Shown one piece after another: positions 1 to 14,406 of a DNA stretch of 64,000 bases. The stretch is from NCBI RefSeq assembly GCF_002443255.2, contig NW_019211457.1, positions 39,469,126 through 39,533,125 of the forward strand, read 5' to 3'. The notes beneath the pieces are model-generated. The model had not been told where the DNA came from. It saw only the letters and a program-made list of their open reading frames with translations, and did no database searches. The stretch is from Varroa destructor. Lineage: Eukaryota; Arthropoda; Arachnida; Mesostigmata; Varroidae. Within the stretch, counting starts at the first letter, position 1. The number at the start of each line of letters is the position of its first letter. The translations under genes and the position numbers were made by a program.

Positions 1-3000
1 TCTATTCGTCTGCCAAATTTTATCTTACGTGCTCTTTTTGGCTACCAGAAAAATCTTCTTTTATCATACATCCTGTGGTTAACAGTACATCTCTAGACCG
101 AAATTACGAACTACAATAATAAATTGCTTGTATGAAATATTTGAATATTTATGATTAATTGCAGTCAAGAAGCTCAATAAAAAATTTACAAATTTAAGAT
201 AAACTTAATTTGATGGTTAGCGTCAAGCACGTTATATTTTTAGATTTTGACAGATATACTCGCGTATATCTACGTACAGAGTAAGATATGCTGAAGTTTT
301 GAAATTTTACCTACTTCAACATCAGTCGTTTCCACAGCGTGGCTGGGTCCCCCACGGCATGTATATCTTTAGCTTCCTGTATTTCCGTTAAAATCTAGGG
401 AATTTAAAAAGAGCTGGCGGACGCCAATGCTTGCCCCAGGTTCAGGGAACTCTCTTGGTGAACAACAGCGTATCAGCACGTTCTCCATCTTGCCTGGTCC
501 TCAGGGAATGAACTGACTGCTGCGGCGAGACCCTTATGCTGAGAGAGAGGAACTTAGTCAAGCGAGGATTTCTCCAGCAAAAGGACTTCTTGTCGTGGCT
601 TCATAGATCATTCCATCATGAAAGGCTTGAGGCGCTTTGCTTACGCGCTGCCGATAGAGTAATGCCGGTGAGCTCGTTTACCGCCCACAGGTTCTGAAGA
701 AAAATCACAACATTTTTCGACTCAAGCCAGCGATTTTCAACGGAAGGCAACGAAGATACCAGGAAATTGTCTTCCTTCGGATATTCGTTGAAGGTTGGTG
801 ACATTACTTGTTTTGACTTCGACTCGTTGCTTTCTGCGCTATGCTACATGCGTGCAACCTATATGCTTGAAAACTTGGCGTCGTCGCTATCTTTTCTTCT
901 ATCGCTTACTACACCGCAACAAAACAGTTCTCCGTTAATCTTAATTTGAACTCACTAGAAGAAAAAACACAAGAGTAGAGAGACTCACACAGATCGATTT
1001 ATCGATAGTGGTTTCTCTGTCTATGCCGTTTGACGTTCACTGAACGATTGGCGCCATACAGGACTCATTCATCCTTCACATGCTTTCTGAAGCTAGAACA
1101 GAACGTGATGACGCAACATAGAAAGAGAATACGTAGCCTAAATGGTTAATATATTAGTCACGCCGGTAGTTTGTCTCTGCAACAATTTGCAGCCAAACAG
1201 TTATTGCTTGTAAATATCACCTGCGAGCCTCATGGAATCGCGATAAGCGAGAGATGCCTCTCTCTAAGTTGTATTCTTCGAAGCGAAAACTTTCGACCTT
1301 ACTCCATTGCTCCTCGTCGCAATCTGACAGTTCCGCAAAGTGTCTTTTGTAGCTCGTTTTATTCAAATCTACGATATTGATTCAGCTCGTACTGAACGCT
1401 TAAGACGTTCGAACGCTTTTTTATTCTCTGTTTACACAAAGTATCGGCGTATCCCGTAATAATTTCTTTAAATCGTTTGTAAAAATCGATTCGTTGATTT
1501 TTTCTGTCAAATAGCCAAACTTTTTCAGAAAAGAAAAATCACTTGAGTAAACGCCGCCAGCACTTGCAATAAATTCAATAAAATCAACAACATCATTTAG
1601 AAAGCCGATGAGACTGACAATGCTGATTCAGTGCCAAATGGTCTTCCTCCGAACTGCGGAGCAAGTCGCTATCCTTCCTTGCCCCGTAAAAGTCCTCAAT
1701 TTACCCCAATTTTCAAGGAAAATGCCAGCAGCAGTATAAGGGTGTTAGCACGAGCGGTTAACCGCATCATTTGAGCAAAAGCTTCTACGTAAAAATTCCT
1801 TCGACTTGGCTCCGAAGAGACATGGGCGAACCGGCGGCGGGCAGAGGGCGGGCGAGAGCGAAGCCACTTCGCCCACGAGCCGCCTCCACGAGAATCCCCG
1901 GTGGCAGGAACAGGCAGGCAGATTGACCCTGGCTGCGCTTGCGGCCTCGCACTTCTTGGGCGCGGCGGCTGAATGTTTGTGCATAAAAACCACGCTTCGT
2001 CTCCCCTCGCACAGCGAGCCTGCTGTCTGCTGGCGCCATATATCACTCGGAGCCATCCTCACACGCGCTCTCGCATAGGCGAGCGTTTTCACGAGTTCCG
2101 CTGAATAACACGCGGAAAGAGAGAGAGAGAGAGACTTGTTGAGCACCTGAAGGTCGTTGGTAGGATTGGATCAAGTGGATAGAAAGGCAAAACGATGCCA
2201 ATTTGATGATAGCATCAGATATTAAAAAAAAGCCATCGCGAGCTACTTGAAGTTCGAAACGAAGTTGGGTTTTTTGTTCGGATCTAGAATGTGACAGTGT
2301 GTGACCGCGTATGTACACCTTACTGTGATCTTAGCCATACGTAATGACACAAAAGAGGCATATAGTAGATTTCCAATATAATGATAATATACTTGAAGTA
2401 ATTAGGCTGTAATTATCCACATTTAAAGTCGCTTTAGCAGATCATCAAAAACCACTCAAACGGAAAAGGCGTACCACAAATTTTATGACTGCAAAAGTGT
2501 GTCTGCCGATGCACTGAACAAAGCATTCTTTCCCATATAGCATGCCCTCGGTGGACGCAACCCTACATCATAGAGGGAATCTGTACGCGAATCTCAGCAG
2601 AAAGTTGCAGCTAGGTGTCAGTTGCTGTCTAACCTAGTACGTGGCTCATAACCCGGGGGAGAAATAAACGGTACCGTCTCCGAGCCCAGTTTGTCGGTCC
2701 ATCATTCCTGTGAGCAAGCCTTTAGCCAGTAGCAGTTCGTTAATGAGTTGATAGGCACGAGTCAGCTGCTCCAGTTAGTCTTGTAATGGGCTACTATCAA
2801 CAAACTTTTTCTCTTTCAAAGTTTTCCTTCAGACAAGCGGTACTTCCACCAAAACACACTGGTCTCACGCTGTCGCAATAGCGGTTGGCGTAGCAACAAC
2901 AGCAATAATACAGGCGGAATATCAATACAATTTAAAAAAAAAATGCGCATCGTAATGTAACATTTCTCGTTGCCATAAACGTGTTAGCCGACATTAAGCG

Positions 3001-6000
3001 GCCGTCCCCAGTTCTCGCGTCGGTCCTTATCGATTCCCTTTGTTTGACAGATTTAACTTACACCCTTTTTGTCAGTTAGTCGCTTCTCGTTTTGACGTAT
3101 TTTGTCATGACAGCAAACTGTTCTAAATAAGCACTCTTCACGCCGCGTAACATCGTACAAGGGGGCGGGGGTATAGTCGCCGCCACCAGCGATGACGGTG
3201 TCAGTGATGAAGTGGTCTTGCGGCAGTAGCCAAACCCGCTTGCGCTGCTGTTGACCATAAAATGATGAGAGGACAACACGATAATTGCACGTAAAGGGAG
3301 CTAGTCATAGCGAAACTAAGTGATGCTTTGGAGAAGCCAAGGGGATAGAAGGAAGAGACAAAATAAAGACGTAGCAAAGTATTAGCTTGCGTAGTCGGCG
3401 GACGTCTTCTGTAGCTTGAGGCAGTATAGCTTAGTGTACGAGGTCGCCACTGCCGTCGAGGAAACCCGCGGCTGGGGGCAGAGGAGTTGGCGGTCGCCAG
3501 ACCTGGATTTGAATGACGTGATGATGATGGAAAGACTATCCCTCCACGAGATAGGATAGGAGGATGAAATGGCCAGCGACAACGGCCGAGCAGCGCAAGC
3601 GATGAGCCAGACTGACAAGACCGGACACAGTGGCCAGTCGGCTTGAGACACGAACGCAGAGCTTCGTCTCCAGTCGTCACATGGTCCTGCATATATGTGC
3701 GCAGGTCGGTCAGACGATGCGTTTCGATATCATCAGTGTAGACATGATCACAGGCTGGTAGGCACACAAGCACGTGGATACTGCAGCAGATGACTAAAGG
3801 ACCAGATAAAAAGGCAGAGGGTCGATGCCACCCATCAGAATCACGCAGATCATAGTTACATTAGATGCAGTGTACGGAAAAGCAAAAAAAAAAAACATTC
3901 TTGGACAAAAAGCTATCTTAGGAAGGGAGCTTGTCACGGCCAGGTGCTAGGTAAATTATCAGCTCGTCGATTTAATATGCGTTATTGTACAACATAATCT
4001 CAAATATGACTGTAACGGTTGTGGGCAGTGTTGACAGGAACTTTTCATGAATATCTGTAACTTCAATAACGTCCCGTAAAGTACATTAGGCTTACATTCC
4101 CGTTCATGTTTGCCGCAGTTACCAAAGCGTGTAGGATCGCGTGATTGAAAGATAGCGCTAGTAGATGATATCTATAGTATGAGGTCCAACTTAAAAATTA
4201 GGACTCACATGTTAGATCGTACTACTTACTACATACCAACGCCTTGACTACACTAATGATTTCCGCATGTAAGGGGACGTAAAGCGAAGCCTACCAAGGC
4301 AAGAGAACCCCCTAGAGCTGACGAATGAAAAAGGAAATGTTGGCAGGATAATGGCCACAGCTCAGACTAAAGAGCTTACAGAATGGATGGTGATCGTAAC
4401 GGAAGCTATCGACAGTTCATCTCAACATGTGCGGCTTTTTTATGCAAAATCTTCTTGGACAGGCCACACACGAAACGCCGATCATGCGTTCCAATGTTTA
4501 ATTACGATATACTGTTAATATATTCGATGCTATATTTGCGCGTAACTTCAGAGTTTGCTTTACAAAACGTGCCATGCTAGGTCTAAGGTGTTGGGCTGGC
4601 GGAAGAATAAATGTATACTTTTTGTGGTATTGTCGCCCCGGTAAGTCTCGTAACGTTCATGTCGGCCTGATTAAGTTATGTGCACCCATAAAATGCATTA
4701 TTACTGATGCTTCCCTCGTAGATCCTTTTCTCTGTTGGCAACTGCTACCCTTTATTACGTGCATAGCTTGGAGACGTTTTCCTGACTGATAATCAGTGCC
4801 TCTCAGACGAATCGTACAAGATAGCTAGGCCTTTCCGACTCGCTTCAGACATTCCGTGGCTCGACGAAAGTGTGTACCAATGCTATAACGACCGCTCGTA
4901 TAACATGTCTTAAATAGTAGCTGTCGATGAAGATAAGTTACGTATCGCACGGCTATCAGAGGAGGACATGATGGTATAGGGTTGTCGATTTTCCTGTTCG
5001 TGCTGCGATGAGCTTGCATAATGGACTCGCACAAGTTATGTTAACTAATAAATAAATAAACGTCTTTTCGCTGCTGCTGCTGCTGTTGTTGATGCGGTGA
5101 CGGCCAACGTGTTATTGCTCTCCCACCGTTCTCCAAAAATGCTGCCTGTTACCGATGCTGTTTTATTACTAGTGTTAACAGCAGTAGCAGCAGCAGGCTG
5201 TGGTTCGGAAATACATGGCGCAACAGATTTTTCGACCTATGAAAATGGGGTCGTCCTATTTTCATGTAGCGCCCATGTAGCTGTGTCGGGCTACACGGTC
5301 GTCTGACAACGTAATGCGATATCCGGCCTGATGATAGTAAGGTAGACAAATAATTAGCCGACGTCCAATTTACTCGTTGCCGTTAAGTACCTTCACCATG
5401 TGTGTATTTTTCAAAATTACGATTGCAGTATGTGTTATTTGAAATCCACCTGTTTGAATAGTTGTATAGGAAACAATGCCAAGGTTATAAAACATAAGTT
5501 AGCCGAGGTTTAGTTAAAGTTGTAACAAGTTAAACCTCCATAATTTAATGCGCCGTATTGGTCTAAACGACTAACTAGTTATAAGGCAATATTTTCAGTT
5601 GTCATTGTAAGTCTTTACCCTGAAACAATCATTTCAACTTAGATAGGAGAAAGCTTGTAGAACTTTTCACTCTTCGGGTTAGTTCAATTTGAAAATGCTT
5701 TGGTCATTATCGTTTTCGTCGTTATCTATCTCCTCCCTTGATATTCTACTGCTCTCATCCACCCGATATCGTCGGGTGACCCGTGCGCCGATCAACTCAC
5801 CATAATTGATAGCCGCCGGTATCCGCTAATGAAATTTTATACACTTTATCATAGTTGCGTCATGGCCTGTTTCACTAGCATCTCCTGCTATAGAGTTTTT
5901 GCCAGACACGACGAGAGGCAGTCAACGCCTTTCAATCAAGTAATACTGTGTTAGAGAGAATAGAGAAGACCGTCTCATTTGCCCTGTGGGCATATATATA

Positions 6001-7247
6001 TATATACGAACGAGATTTGTCGAACGAGAAATGAAAAACTCGACTTTTCTATAATACGCAGTGGAAGTCGAACAGTGGCCGGTTGACGCTGTTGTCTGAT
6101 CTATTCGCTTACTACAGAGTGAGACAGCCTAGACGAACATCATAACTCTGTCGCTGGTTAGTCAGACGTGAGACTACAAGCTACGACAGCTAGTCTATAA
6201 TAGAGGTCCTCAATGCTCAACCATCCCAACGAGACAGACAATCAAATAGTAATTATAGCACGAGAGGCAGCTCCGCCTCTTGTTGGGGACCACAAACGCT
6301 GATAGGGAGGTACAGGCTATGTTGGTACATTGTGCTTAACTGTGAAGCGCCCTGCAACGCTGATCACCAGAGACATTTTTGGCTTCGTCCGACTCAGAAA
6401 CGTTACCCCGACCCAAAGATCTGAAATGACTTTTGATCGAATCCCGAACTGTCGCTCAATAGACCGGTGTGGAATCGCGTTGACCGATCGGCGTGATCCT
6501 GTGTTGAGTTGTCAATTGTACGTAAATTGTAGCATGCGAGAGTTGAAGGGAAGATTTCTCGCTCAGTGCACTTTGTGCGAAAATCTATGACATATATTGC
6601 TAGTTCTTGTGGTAACGGCTCATACATTCTATACAAATATCAAAGAACAATAATCATAATGGTAATAATGATTGTTAGCAATACGATCCTGAGATTAGGG
6701 CCGACACTTTTGTTAACCCTAATTTCATCAACCATGATACCTGTATGTATGGTTCAGCGTATTTGCTAGATGAATTTTATCCAACTTTTATCCGATGCAT
6801 AATATCTATTTCAGGTGCTGTTTATCTTATGCGCTCCATCTGAGGTACCCTGAGGAAGCTGTCGATAATGACACATCCGATGAGTTGGAGGCGAGAACCT
6901 CGCGAGCTCAGTGGTGAGATTCGCGATGGCTAGCACAGTTCCAGATGAAAGAGGCCGCAGGTAGACCCAAGGTAAATAGAGAGCTAGAATAATTACAGCA
7001 AAGCTGAATGTTAACGGGAAAACGGTAACAATTAGTTTGACCTAGTCTAACCTATAACAGATGTGACGTGTTCAGTGTATGTTATCCATTCACCAAAGCA
7101 TGGCCGTCACCACTGAGGTTATTTAGGTACAAACTGCATAATCTGTATCCCAAGTTTCCACCTATAGCATGTGGTTAAATGGTCATAGTTGTCGTTTCAA
7201 ATACGATGGCGGATATGCCCTGCGACTTCCCTTCCAGCCTATTTCCT

Positions 7248-7251
<4 letters not shown>
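1..7251. other. Intergenic DNA, no gene recognised
   Basis: I see no exon with recognisable protein similarity and no RNA gene. Most of it is AT-rich. A CpG-rich patch at about 1,780-2,080 and another at about 3,150-3,750 hold overlapping ORFs on both strands, but their translations are Arg/Ser/Pro-rich with no domain, as expected from GC-rich noncoding DNA. Small repeats: (GA)n at about 2,117-2,134, a CTG run at 5,071-5,091 and a short (AT)n at 5,992-6,006. Confidence 0.5.

Positions 7252-7289
<38 letters not shown>
7252..7289. repeat. (TC)n microsatellite
   Basis: An uninterrupted TC dinucleotide run of about 38 bases. Short ORFs crossing it read as poly(Ser-Leu) in all frames and are artefacts of the repeat. 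Confidence 0.95.
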
Positions 7290-7290
<1 letters not shown>

Positions 7291-10200
7291 AGTTCTTTTC
7301 CCTTTTTCTCTTTCGTTGCCTTCGCTATTACACAAAGGGACTCACATCGACGATGGTCATACGTCCAGTTGAGTCAGAGAGACGACTAAAAAGGTTGAGC
7401 CCAAAGCATCTATCTTTAATCCCGAGTCGCTTCTACTCAGCTTTGGAGACATTCCTGGACAAGCTGGACGCGTCCTTTCCTATTCTGCAACAGACGGGAC
7501 ATCTGGGGGTCTAAGGAGAGGACGGGTAGAGGGTCAGGTCGGCAGGCCCGCTAAACCTTGCTAACGCCACCCGATTTCAACCGAAAAAAGCACCATAGCT
7601 GCCAAGTGGGAAGGACAAGCGTCGATATTTCTTAGACGGCTTTAAGGTGTTTGCTGCTGCTGCTGCTGCAACTGCGGCCGTGGGCACTGTCGCTGCTGCT
7701 TGTGCGGACCTAAAAAGCGCCATCGTGTAGTCGAGATCGGCGGCGCCGTAACACTCTACGGTTGGTCTGAACCGGTGGGCTATCCAACCTGCAGGGATTT
7801 GGTCATTTTGCCCCTTGAAGTTCCCAGCTTAGGCTCACCCACAGTCCGCTGGGAACACGGAGAAAGTTTCCCCTCTACGACTCTGCTTCTAACGGTCTTG
7901 AACAGACCAGATGTCGGGAGCTCGACCTAGAGATCGAGCGATTACAAGGCTTCCGAACAGACGAAGCAAGGCGAACGACAAAAAAATAGCAGGCATATAT
8001 ATATACACATGTGTAGATGAAGAAAGTGCTCAAGCAAGCCTTGCTGAATGACAAAAAAGAGACAATTTCGTTATAAAATGCTTATGCTTGCCCCTTGTTA
8101 CCAACAAAAACGGTGACAAAAGGTAAGTTATTGCTGATGTAGCTGAACCTTAATGCCGACAAGGGCCTTATGTGTTTTTATTATTGACCTGATTGCATAA
8201 GTCTATTATTAGTACCTCTGTTATTATAGATTCGACCTTAATTCTGGCCAAGTTGTAGCGAACCATAGATTTTACTGTCCTTAACTGCATATCGAAAATG
8301 CTTAAGGTCAAATTCAGGTTGTTTTCCAAACCAAATCCAGCGTATACCGTTCAGTAGAAATATTCAATTGGTAACAAGTCCAAGTCTGGTACCAGGGCTA
8401 CGTTTATATTCCCTGTCTATTTTTTTGTTCGTTTTTTCAAGCTTTTAATTTAGTATTGTTGATCCGTGGCCATGATACTATTTCTGTTTTGCCGGTTCGT
8501 TCGTAAGCAATCGTTAACTACAGTTATGGCTTCGGAACATCGAGAACATTCTCAACCTTCAGCGGCAACCCTACGTGGCTGAACACCGATAGTAGGTCCG
8601 TTTACGCCATGGGGCAGAGTCGACAGAGGGGCGGTTCGTCGGCTTTGCTTACAATGAATGAAGCTGCAGCAGCATCTATGGTAAGGTGGTGCGGCGAAGC
8701 AGGACCAGGCAAATGGCAGGTCGAGCTGCAGGCGAAGTCAGATGGCCTACAGGCTACCGCCTTCGTTCATAAAAGTGAGCAAATACCCACAAGGCATAAC
8801 AACTTGTAGGCAGAGCCGGCCGTCTCAACTTTTCCTTCGCCGTCTTCTGTAGAATGAAGACAGGCGGGTAGTTGACTCCTCCAGTTCCCGTTTCCTAAAC
8901 CAGCCAAGTCCAGGAGGAGGAAAAGGAAGACGAAAACTAGGCAGCAAACGACGAAGGGAGCGAGCCCGCTGGTAGGCTTTGGACCACGGCCGCTTATCGC
9001 GGGCAGGCGCTATGCTAGTACTAGTAAAAGCAGCCGCACTAGCACTCGGGGTGTCCGTTCCGCCTTACAAGCCCTGCAGTTCTTCTGGTGCAATACACGA
9101 CTTTCTTCACTAGTGCGCAACATCCAGCGCGTCGATAGCGCATCTCGCGTTGCTTTCGTCCTTAGTCGTAGCGAGGAGGGGATGGCTAGCCGCCTGTTCA
9201 ATACGACTTCTTAGCTTCGTTGACTACCCCCCTTCCCGAAGGCCTTCCTCTCACTTCGACAGCCCTTGCTTTCTTTCCAACCCTCTGGTAGCGCCTATTG
9301 CCGCTACAACTACCGGAAGGTAGAATTGTGAGTGTGCCAGGAAGCGCTCATTGATCCATTGAGACGCATCCAGGGGGAATTCTCTAAAGTTCACCTCTTA
9401 ATCTCTACCGCATTGCTGCTTTCGCCGTTTTCGTTCCCCCCACTTTTCCAAGCCAGCCAGATCGGTGGGGCTGCGCGGATGTACCGTCTCCCGAAAGTCG
9501 AAATCCTTGCGACGACGAAACGATGAACTGAAGTGAGTGTGCGTCGTTTCAACAAAAACTAACTGGCGTAAAAAAACTTTAAAAAGTCGTAATTTGTATC
9601 ATATTTGACGATGATGATAGCAGCACTGGTGATGCTTTCTGTGACGGCGAGAGCAGTTCTTTTTTCTATAGGCGGCGTTTAGGTATCTGTCAGCGCTCTT
9701 TTCCCGCCGATATAGTGGTCGTGGCCGGCACTTTCCTATGCTTGTTCGCCCCCATCCAAGCTCAGAGGATGATGGTTATAGAGGCAAAACGTGAGTTGTT
9801 GCAGCAGTTAGAGTGCCTCGAAGGAGAGAAAGCTCTAAGGAGAATTTCGAGTCCCAGAAGCAGCAGCTTGACGACGGTAGTAGCCTTCTCACCGTTCCTT
9901 TCGTTTCTTCTAAAATGAGAGATTTACGAATCAAAAGGGGAATGCGAATTGTGTTCAAGCAAGGTGTCGGTCTCGTTGTCGGTCCTAAGGGTCAACCGAA
10001 CTGGGGTCTACGAGATATCCAGCCGTCGATCGCTAGAAGCTTCTCTTTTTTGGGACTGAAGATATGTCCATTGTTAACTTTGCTGTAAACTTCTCTGGCT
10101 GGCCACACTAATGTCGACCGTTGCCGAATCCCCAAAAAAAAAAGCGTGGGCTTTGATCGGGTCAAGTTGAAGACGTAACAGTCGTAATGGATCAAGTGCC

Positions 10201-13200
10201 ATATTTTACGATATCAGGATGGCATCGTACGGACCATACTTATTCTTGTAGGCCTACGTTGGTTCTACCACGCTCTTGATTGGTTCTCATTCAGTTCCGT
10301 CACGATCAGCATAGCGGAAGATGTCTGGTGCGCCAACATGGCGCCATACGTTCAGAGCTTTAGAGAACTGTACAACAGAAAGCACCGTATGATGCGACGA
10401 CGCCAGTAAGTTGGCATCACGAGCAACATTGCGCTCGCAAGCGGCAATGCATTTTCGAATCACCTATCTTACACGCCATTGTTATTGACGTTATCTAACG
10501 GGCTCGAAGCGGAACTAGCAAAAGGCCTGCTGCTGCGGTTGGCTGGCGATGACGCCTGTTTTGGAGACGACTATAACAGTTGCGGTGACGCTGTTCTGTG
10601 CGATGAGGATGGGGATGCGTTATGAAACAACGGCCGCACGTGTGGCTACCGACCGACCTGACTCAGTCGCTATTACCCCAGCAACCCTGCTGCCTGCCTC
10701 TGCTGCTTAATCGAATTAACGACTGCGGTCGGACCGCTTGCTCATTTTCGCTGATGTGCATATGAGTCTTTCTTTTCACTTCCACTGTACCTCTTGTTTC
10801 CGTCCCGTTCGCGGCTTTCGCAGACCGTCGTCGCCGCTGCTTACAGAACACCAACCGTCTAAGCAGTGGCTTCGCCATGCTGTTGTCGCGGCCGTTCCCA
10901 TCGGTACTTTCTCAACAACAATCCGTACTGCTGCTATCCACCGCATTCGCGTAGCCAAGGGATAGACGCGTGCTCTTAACTCATTCGAGTGCAGTGTCCA
11001 ACGTATCCGTGCACACTCTCTTCTTTGCATTGCCGCAATGACGTATTTCCTCGTTATGACGGTAGTCGATTTGTCGTATGCCACGAAATGGGCGCCTACA
11101 TGCCCCCTGTACCCCTTGCGACCGTTACACGCTCGAAGTGCATAGACAGAGCGGACGCTATTGGGTGACTACGACCGCTTCTTGAGGGATTTTTTGAGCC
11201 GTATAGTTCCGTTCGTCAGATACCCGAAGCACGATCCAGAACAGACTGTATGACAACCGCCAACAGGTGCTGGAATCGATGGTCAACTGTGCGAAGCTTT
11301 GATATCGTTCTGTTTACAGTCATCTATGGTACCGTGTTTACTAGTCTGTATTCGTATGTGTGGCTAATAATCCAATGCAGTGTGATAAAGATCCCAGTGT
11401 AACTGTCTACAAATGGTACTATTGTTCGTAGCGGGCTATGTGGGGCAGTAGTGCGTGCAGTCGGCCTAGTTGATGCACGAATCGTGTTATTCGAATTTTC
11501 TATTTGTTGCGGCATCGTGGTTTAACTGCACTACTCTTCTTTTCTAGACCATGGACGCGTGTAACGAGCCTGCACCCTAACGAACATTGACACCTAACAT
11601 CAGCTCTGAGCTCTAGACTATTGCAGACGATTTCGATAACAAATTTAACCAGTTTACTCTCATTCGGTGAGTGGTACATGGTAGTCGTTGAGTCAATGCT
11701 TTTCCACTCGTAGTGCTTTGTGCCTTTGAGATAACGCGACTAATCGTCATACTCTGTTTACGATTGAGCGGAGTTTCATTGAGAAGGCGAGCGAGAGGAC
11801 GAGACCATGCATAGCTGGGCTTCTCGCTGTGCGGCATTAATTCAGCGCATCATTGCTTCTTCTACTGCTACTGCAGCTGTTGTTGTTCTTCTCATTCTTG
11901 GTACTGCTATCGTTTGGGTGCTGCTTCTGATGTCGTTGGCTGGCTGGCGTGGCTGTTGTTATGCAATATAATCCGTCCTTCCCTTCCACAGTTCCGAATT
12001 GCGTAGAAGAAGCTACGGGAGCGGGTTGAGTTGAGCTGGGGGCAAGCAACCGAACAACAGACGGGCGCAAGGGCTAGGCGAGTCTCTCGGACTGTTGGTC
12101 CTCGCAGTGACATGCTGCCTACCCCTCATACTCTCCCCTTGCGTTTGCGTTCCATTCGGCTTTTTCCCTCACTCTCTATTGTAGTTTTTCCTGCCGCCAC
12201 AGAGTTTCACAGCGAGACGGAAGACCGAACACCGGAACGCTCGAGTCTAAGGGCGGAACCGTTCCCTATATAGCGCGCACCGCTACTTCCTACGCGTTTC
12301 CCCTCGAAGCCACATCTTTTCCCGCTTGTGCTCCTTTGCTCCCGTCCTGGCAGCCTCGCCTGCTGCCGTTTGGGTGGAGATCGTCGCATAGTGCTGTACG
12401 CGACGCGATCGTTCTACGTGTCTATCCTACGTGTGTGTCTGCTTGTCGACTTGGCCTGGTATGGCCTTAGCCATTGATACTGCTACTGCCTGGTACAGTT
12501 TACAGTTTGGCCTGCCTGCCTGCCTGCCTGGCACAGCGCACATGGCGCTCTGTGTCGCGCACACCACCGGTGCCACCAGCAGCGGCAATGGCAGCGTGGA
12601 ACAGACCAGTGAAGATGAAGGCCCAGGCCGGAGACAGAGAGAGACCCAAGATACATGCATGGTCGTACGTACCCTTCATGATCATTGCATTCCGCTCTAG
12701 TAATTCTTGGTTCGTTCAAGCAGAAACTAAAACCATTTTAACAGTGTTAATCTGCTCATTAAAAGAGTCCGTCGTTCGGTCCCCAAACGATCCCATCTCT
12801 GCTTCTTCCGTAGCAGCATAGGCAGCATTGAAAGGGCTAGGCATGTCCTGTGCTGCTGTTGCCCTGTCGCTGAGCGGTCGCTGTCCTCTCGTCTCGATTC
12901 GATGTGAATCCTTTCAGGATATGCGCGGCGGAGCGATCATGCCAAGTCGCGACAAGCTTGGCCGTGCCACTGGCAATTTCCTTACAAAGGTACATCCCGA
13001 TACTTGACGAAGTCCGCCAGCCAGCCAGTCATGCCGAGAAAAAGGGGCGAACACACAAAACCGGACAAAGATCGAGAGAGAAAGACCAAGAGAAAAAGAA
13101 GGGAAGATCGTGAAGAACCAACCGCTCGTCTCGCCCAAGTGTCGAGAGCGTTTCTTATGCAATACCTTCACATTCTGCCCTACACGACTAGCTCGGTCTT

Positions 13201-14346
13201 TAACCACCTACCACCTTCCTGCAAGGATTGAGAAGGCAACCGAGGAGGCAAAGAGACTGCACTGAGACTCCTTACCAGTTAAAGTTCCGTTGGCTTTAAA
13301 GCCAAACAGAGCTATCGCACTCACCGCCAGCAAACTTCTTTCCGCGCGTAGATTGTGTGCAACTGCCGCTGCGGCACAATCCCGCCAGCACCATTACAAC
13401 CCGACAGCGCTTCTTCGATCAGACTTCGAGCTATCCTCAAAGTGATACGTTTATTCTTCCCATTGACAACGCTGTCTGGGTATCGTCTCTATAAAGCAAG
13501 CAGCATGTATGTGTGCTTGTGTATTTAGGCCAGGTGTAAAGCTTAGCTATTGATGTGCGGCCGAATCAGTACTCTCTGATAGAGCCAACGGTATTACAAC
13601 TGAGAGACGCTAAAGTTAAGCTAAGGCCCTATGTCTTTACTCGACTGATTGATCCACATGGTTCTTGGCAATAGAAGCCAACCATTCGGCGTGGAAGTCT
13701 ATTGAAGTGTAAAAACAGGGTAAATAGGCTGCCACACAAAATGACCAGTATTACTGTCTATTCTACGACAACTGGGCTGGTCACCTTATCCGACATGATG
13801 AACAGTACTTCATACGATGTACAAACCATGCTGTCCTAGCCACATGATAAAATGGTCGTCTTTTTTAGCCCTCCATTCAGAATTGACAATCACCGCCGTA
13901 CACACACAACCCAGCGAAAATAAGATTCGTTAGACAGGGTTCACGGATCGCTTGCAACTGGTCAAATTACGCGTCAATGTTAAGCCCGTGGCTGTATCCG
14001 TCTCGGTATCGTAGCCCCATGCGACAGCTTTCCGAGCAAATCAGGAGAAGAAGCTGCGCCGATCGGACAACGAACACTAACACCCGTATCCGACCTCATC
14101 CGACCACTCAGGAGTGTCTCGATGGTCAACTGATTCGATTTTTCGATATGTGACGGGCATGCCCTCGGCAAGAGCTTCTAACCTGTCCTTCCAGCTGTAC
14201 GCTGAAGGACCCAGTCGACGTATAACAGATTTTAGGAAGTAAGATTTACCATTGACTCTAGTAGTCTTTCATTTGAACAAACACTTTCACTAATAGCACG
14301 TTAACGAGGCTTTAGGAAAAGATGTCTAAATCACTTTGTCTCTATA
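7290..14346. other. Intergenic DNA with long GC/CpG-rich patches
   Basis: No protein domain, tRNA or rRNA was recognised. Base composition is patchy: GC-rich and CpG-rich sequence at about 8,550-9,530 and 10,250-13,450, more AT-rich between. A CTG run lies at 7,653-7,669 and a TGCC tandem at about 12,513-12,530. Overlapping ORFs on both strands in the GC-rich patches have no recognisable family. The patches could be promoters or enhancers, but no core-promoter arrangement convinces me. Confidence 0.45.
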
Positions 14347-14382
14347 TATTACTCTATGTATCTATATATACATAGAGTAATA
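14347..14382. repeat. Perfect 14-bp inverted repeat (hairpin 1)
   Basis: Arms ATTACTCTATGTA and TACATAGAGTAAT (plus one flanking T:A pair) are perfect reverse complements around an 8-nt AT loop. A second hairpin follows three bases later. Confidence 0.9.
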
Positions 14383-14385
14383 AAA

Positions 14386-14406
14386 TGTACGGAGATATTC
14401 CGTACA
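14386..14406. repeat. Perfect 8-bp inverted repeat (hairpin 2)
   Basis: Arms TGTACGGA and TCCGTACA flank the 5-nt loop GATAT. It is directly adjacent to the 14-bp hairpin at 14,347-14,382. Confidence 0.9.

Noticed and set aside
3201..3773. 190-codon ORF on the minus strand
   Set aside because: Composition follows local CpG-rich DNA (Ser/Arg/Pro), there is no domain, and overlapping ORFs are equally long in other frames.
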